A stretch of 64,000 bases of DNA from Paenibacillus anaericanus (lineage in GTDB: Bacteria > Bacillota > Bacilli > Paenibacillales > Paenibacillaceae), in contig NZ_RZNY01000005.1 of assembly GCF_003994475.1 (NCBI RefSeq), forward strand, positions 216,966 through 280,965. Direction: 5' to 3'. Shown piece after piece: positions 62,746-64,000 of the stretch. The position numbers were made by a program, and so were the translations under genes. The notes beneath the pieces are model-generated. The model had not been told where the DNA came from and ran no database searches. It saw only the letters and a list, made by a program, of their open reading frames with translations. The first letter of the stretch is position 1; every line of letters begins with the position of its first letter.

Positions 62746-62773
62746 GAGCGGTCAAAGTGATTTGGCCGTTCTA
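62746..62773 (+). terminator. Hairpin after S41 gene, weak terminator
   Basis: AGAGCGGTCAAA (GTGA) TTTGGCCGTTCT pairs over 12 positions with two wobbles, but the tail is not T-rich. Confidence 0.5.
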
Positions 62774-62856
62774 CATAACCACTTTCTCAACCTCAGGACG
62801 CGAGATATGTTCGTTCATGAACTGAATCATGCCCTCATTTCCTGCTTCGACGAAAG

Positions 62857-63543
62857 CTAATCGAGATAATGAAGGCTGTCACGTACTAACTCATAGCGGA
62901 CAATCCGCTCACCGTTACCTCGTAAAGAAGGCTGCAACCATCCTTTTACACAAAGTCTCCTCAGTATCAGTACTGCTGTTTTGTGATCGATACCAAAGTG
63001 AATCTCCACATCCTTGGGGCGAATGGGTTCAGTAAAATGGAGGGCAAGCCGGATGATCTCTTTCTCAGCGAGAATGACGCGAGAAATTGGCGAAGCTGCG
63101 GGTTGATATCTACTTAATGCCATACGTAGTAGTGCGATACACAAGTCAGGACGATGCTCGACATCATCATAGGCAAAGGAAATGACGTTGTATCCCATTG
63201 CATATAGAAAGGTTTCGCGGTTCAGTTCATTACAATATTTCTGACGATCCATGTCACGTACATGTGTAGTAAATCCCTTAATCTCAAATATCAGCTTCAC
63301 ATATCCCGGGAGCCAGGCTATATCAGCAAAGTATGATCTACCTCGCCAATCGAGTACTTCGTATTCAGGATGAAGATCTTGAAAATTCCCCCGCAGTGGC
63401 CACCAGACGTTACGTAGAAATAGTGATTCAGCAGGGGAATGTCCACTCTCCAATCTTCTGCGACGTTCTCCAGTACGGCAAGCGAGATGCTCTTGAATAA
63501 ATAAATTATGCGCTTCTTCAAAACCTACATAACCCATACTCAT
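62857..63543 (-). CDS. PD-(D/E)XK nuclease-like protein with C-terminal winged helix
   Basis: 228 residues. The middle part resembles DUF559/Vsr-like endonuclease folds: a conserved Asp in SYFADIAWLPG and the E-x-K pair in KLIFEIKGFTTHVRD, followed by YCNELNRETFLYAMGYNVIS and FAYDDV. The C-terminal 75 residues (IIRLALHFTEPIRPKDVEIH and HKTAVLILRRLCVKGWL) look like a winged helix. I know no assigned function; DNA repair or DNA uptake are guesses. GGAGG lies 10 nt before ATG 63543. Confidence 0.65.
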   Translation of the reverse strand: MSMGYVGFEEAHNLFIQEHLACRTGERRRRLESGHSPAESLFLRNVWWPLRGNFQDLHPEYEVLDWRGRSYFADIAWLPGYVKLIFEIKGFTTHVRDMDRQKYCNELNRETFLYAMGYNVISFAYDDVEHRPDLCIALLRMALSRYQPAASPISRVILAEKEIIRLALHFTEPIRPKDVEIHFGIDHKTAVLILRRLCVKGWLQPSLRGNGERIVRYELVRDSLHYLD

Positions 63544-63737
63544 TCTGCTCCATCCTCCTTCATTCTACTTTGACTCCTTTATACTCCTAGATAACTTAGT
63601 AACCCATCTTCCCACCTAACTTATTCTCATATCCTCCTGCTTCCACTAAACACTCCATCTAACCTGTTCTCCTACCTCATTTAGCACCCTATTCAACCAA
63701 TTCTCATGCCTCACTAAACAACATCTCTTTACTCCTA
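63544..63737. other. Strongly C/T-rich (plus strand) leader of the nuclease gene
   Basis: Nearly 200 bases composed of short pyrimidine phrases such as CTCCTACCTCATTTAG and CTTCCCACCTAACTTATTC. Read on the coding (minus) strand it is purine-rich with many GGAGG/AGGAG strings. No gene is seen. Confidence 0.55.
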
Positions 63738-63738
63738 A

Positions 63739-63786
63739 AAAACAAAAAACGCCCCGCGCACTCCTAGGAGTGAAAGCGGGACGTTC
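63739..63786 (-). terminator. Minus-strand terminator of the partial right-edge gene
   Basis: Minus strand ACGTCCCGC, inner palindrome CACTCCTAGGAGTG, then GCGGGGCGT and TTTTTTGTTTTTT. One G-U pair. It follows the stop at 63837 by about 50 nt. Confidence 0.85.
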
Positions 63787-63836
63787 TTCGTCTCTTGTTT
63801 CCTTATTATAGAATATATATTAGGCCATTGCTAGTA

Positions 63837-64000
63837 TTAAAGTGTATTTATGGAAAATTTTGCGGATATATAGTTTTTTTCTCTGTAGGCATACGAAATA
63901 ACTGGAAAACCTCCAGTTAATGTGAACCCCATATTGGCAGGTAATAATTTACCGTGAATTTTAGAACTAGAATAAAAAGTGGACACCTCGATAAGAGAAT
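63837..64000 (-). CDS. C-terminal end of an unidentified protein (cut by window edge)
   Basis: An open frame enters from the right edge and stops at 63837, giving about 53 residues including KIHGKLLPANMGFTLTGGFP and VISYAYREK. I do not recognise it. The strong terminator just downstream on the same strand supports a real gene end. An accidental open frame cannot be excluded at this length. Confidence 0.4.
   Translation of the reverse strand, partial: SLIEVSTFYSSSKIHGKLLPANMGFTLTGGFPVISYAYREKNYISAKFSINTL

Noticed and set aside
63837..64000. Transposase remnant at the right edge
   Set aside because: The translated residues show no transposase motif and no inverted-repeat end; left as an unidentified partial frame.

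Overview
The window looks like chromosome from a Paenibacillus-type member of the Bacillales. The evidence is moderate GC content, strong AGGAGG-type ribosome sites with some TTG and GTG starts, Bacillus-style sigma-A promoters, CcpA (cre) and Fur sites, YozG/DUF2975 and DUF4153 genes, an S-layer-homology (SLH) surface protein, and a very large secreted multidomain amylase. No tRNA, rRNA, CRISPR array, prophage or intact insertion sequence was seen.

Layout. 1-2.7 kb: glycerol dehydrogenase (cut by the window edge) and a fused dihydroxyacetone kinase. 2.8-3.9 kb: a Fur-box-controlled ferredoxin-NADP reductase. 4.2-13.2 kb: a nucleoside uptake and salvage region with a purine permease, a BmpA-type nucleoside ABC importer, phosphopentomutase, a divergent Crp-family regulator, and purine nucleoside phosphorylase behind a cre-blocked promoter. 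13.3-24.3 kb: assorted transporters and regulators (EamA/LysR, NlpC/P60 hydrolase, ABC exporter, HTH protein with AIG repeats, MFS/aldo-keto reductase/HxlR, acyltransferase, nitronate monooxygenase). 24.3-28.5 kb: an operon of sugar-nucleotide dehydratase, MurG-like glycosyltransferase, response regulator and sensor kinase. The kinase is frameshifted at a (TA)5 tract. 28.6-34.4 kb: SET protein, methyltransferase, MFS, GIY-YIG protein, and a cre-controlled GH31 glucosidase.

The most striking part is 34.6-41.5 kb, which reads as a complete cyclic-di-GMP adhesion switch. A vWFA-MucBP-SLH surface protein carries two PLP|PAP motifs just before its SLH anchor. Its leader holds a c-di-GMP-I riboswitch whose conserved 3' strand is also the 5' arm of a terminator (predicted ON). 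A convergent gene encodes a secreted Pro-Pro endopeptidase (PPEP/Zmp1 family) behind TANDEM c-di-GMP-I riboswitches. The distal one has a terminator and a clear antiterminator (predicted OFF). Divergent from the protease is a GAF-GGDEF diguanylate cyclase. High c-di-GMP should make adhesin and silence its protease; low c-di-GMP should do the opposite and shed the adhesin. The logic parallels that of C. difficile, and the gene pair resembles VMSP/PPEP-2 of P. alvei.

41.5-64 kb: an unknown protein in the cyclase operon, a decayed acetyltransferase, a DUF2975-YozG-DUF4153 set, and a guanine-type purine riboswitch with ON-switch (pbuE-like) layout in front of an EamA exporter. Next come an Eis-like acetyltransferase, an OafA-like acyltransferase, an unassigned permease, a heme monooxygenase, an AAC(3)-type acetyltransferase and an orphan response regulator. 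The window ends with the 2535-residue double-GH13 amylase, a TPR-S41 lipoprotein, a PD-(D/E)XK-like nuclease and a partial frame at the right edge. All calls come from reading the sequence; no database search or folding program was run.
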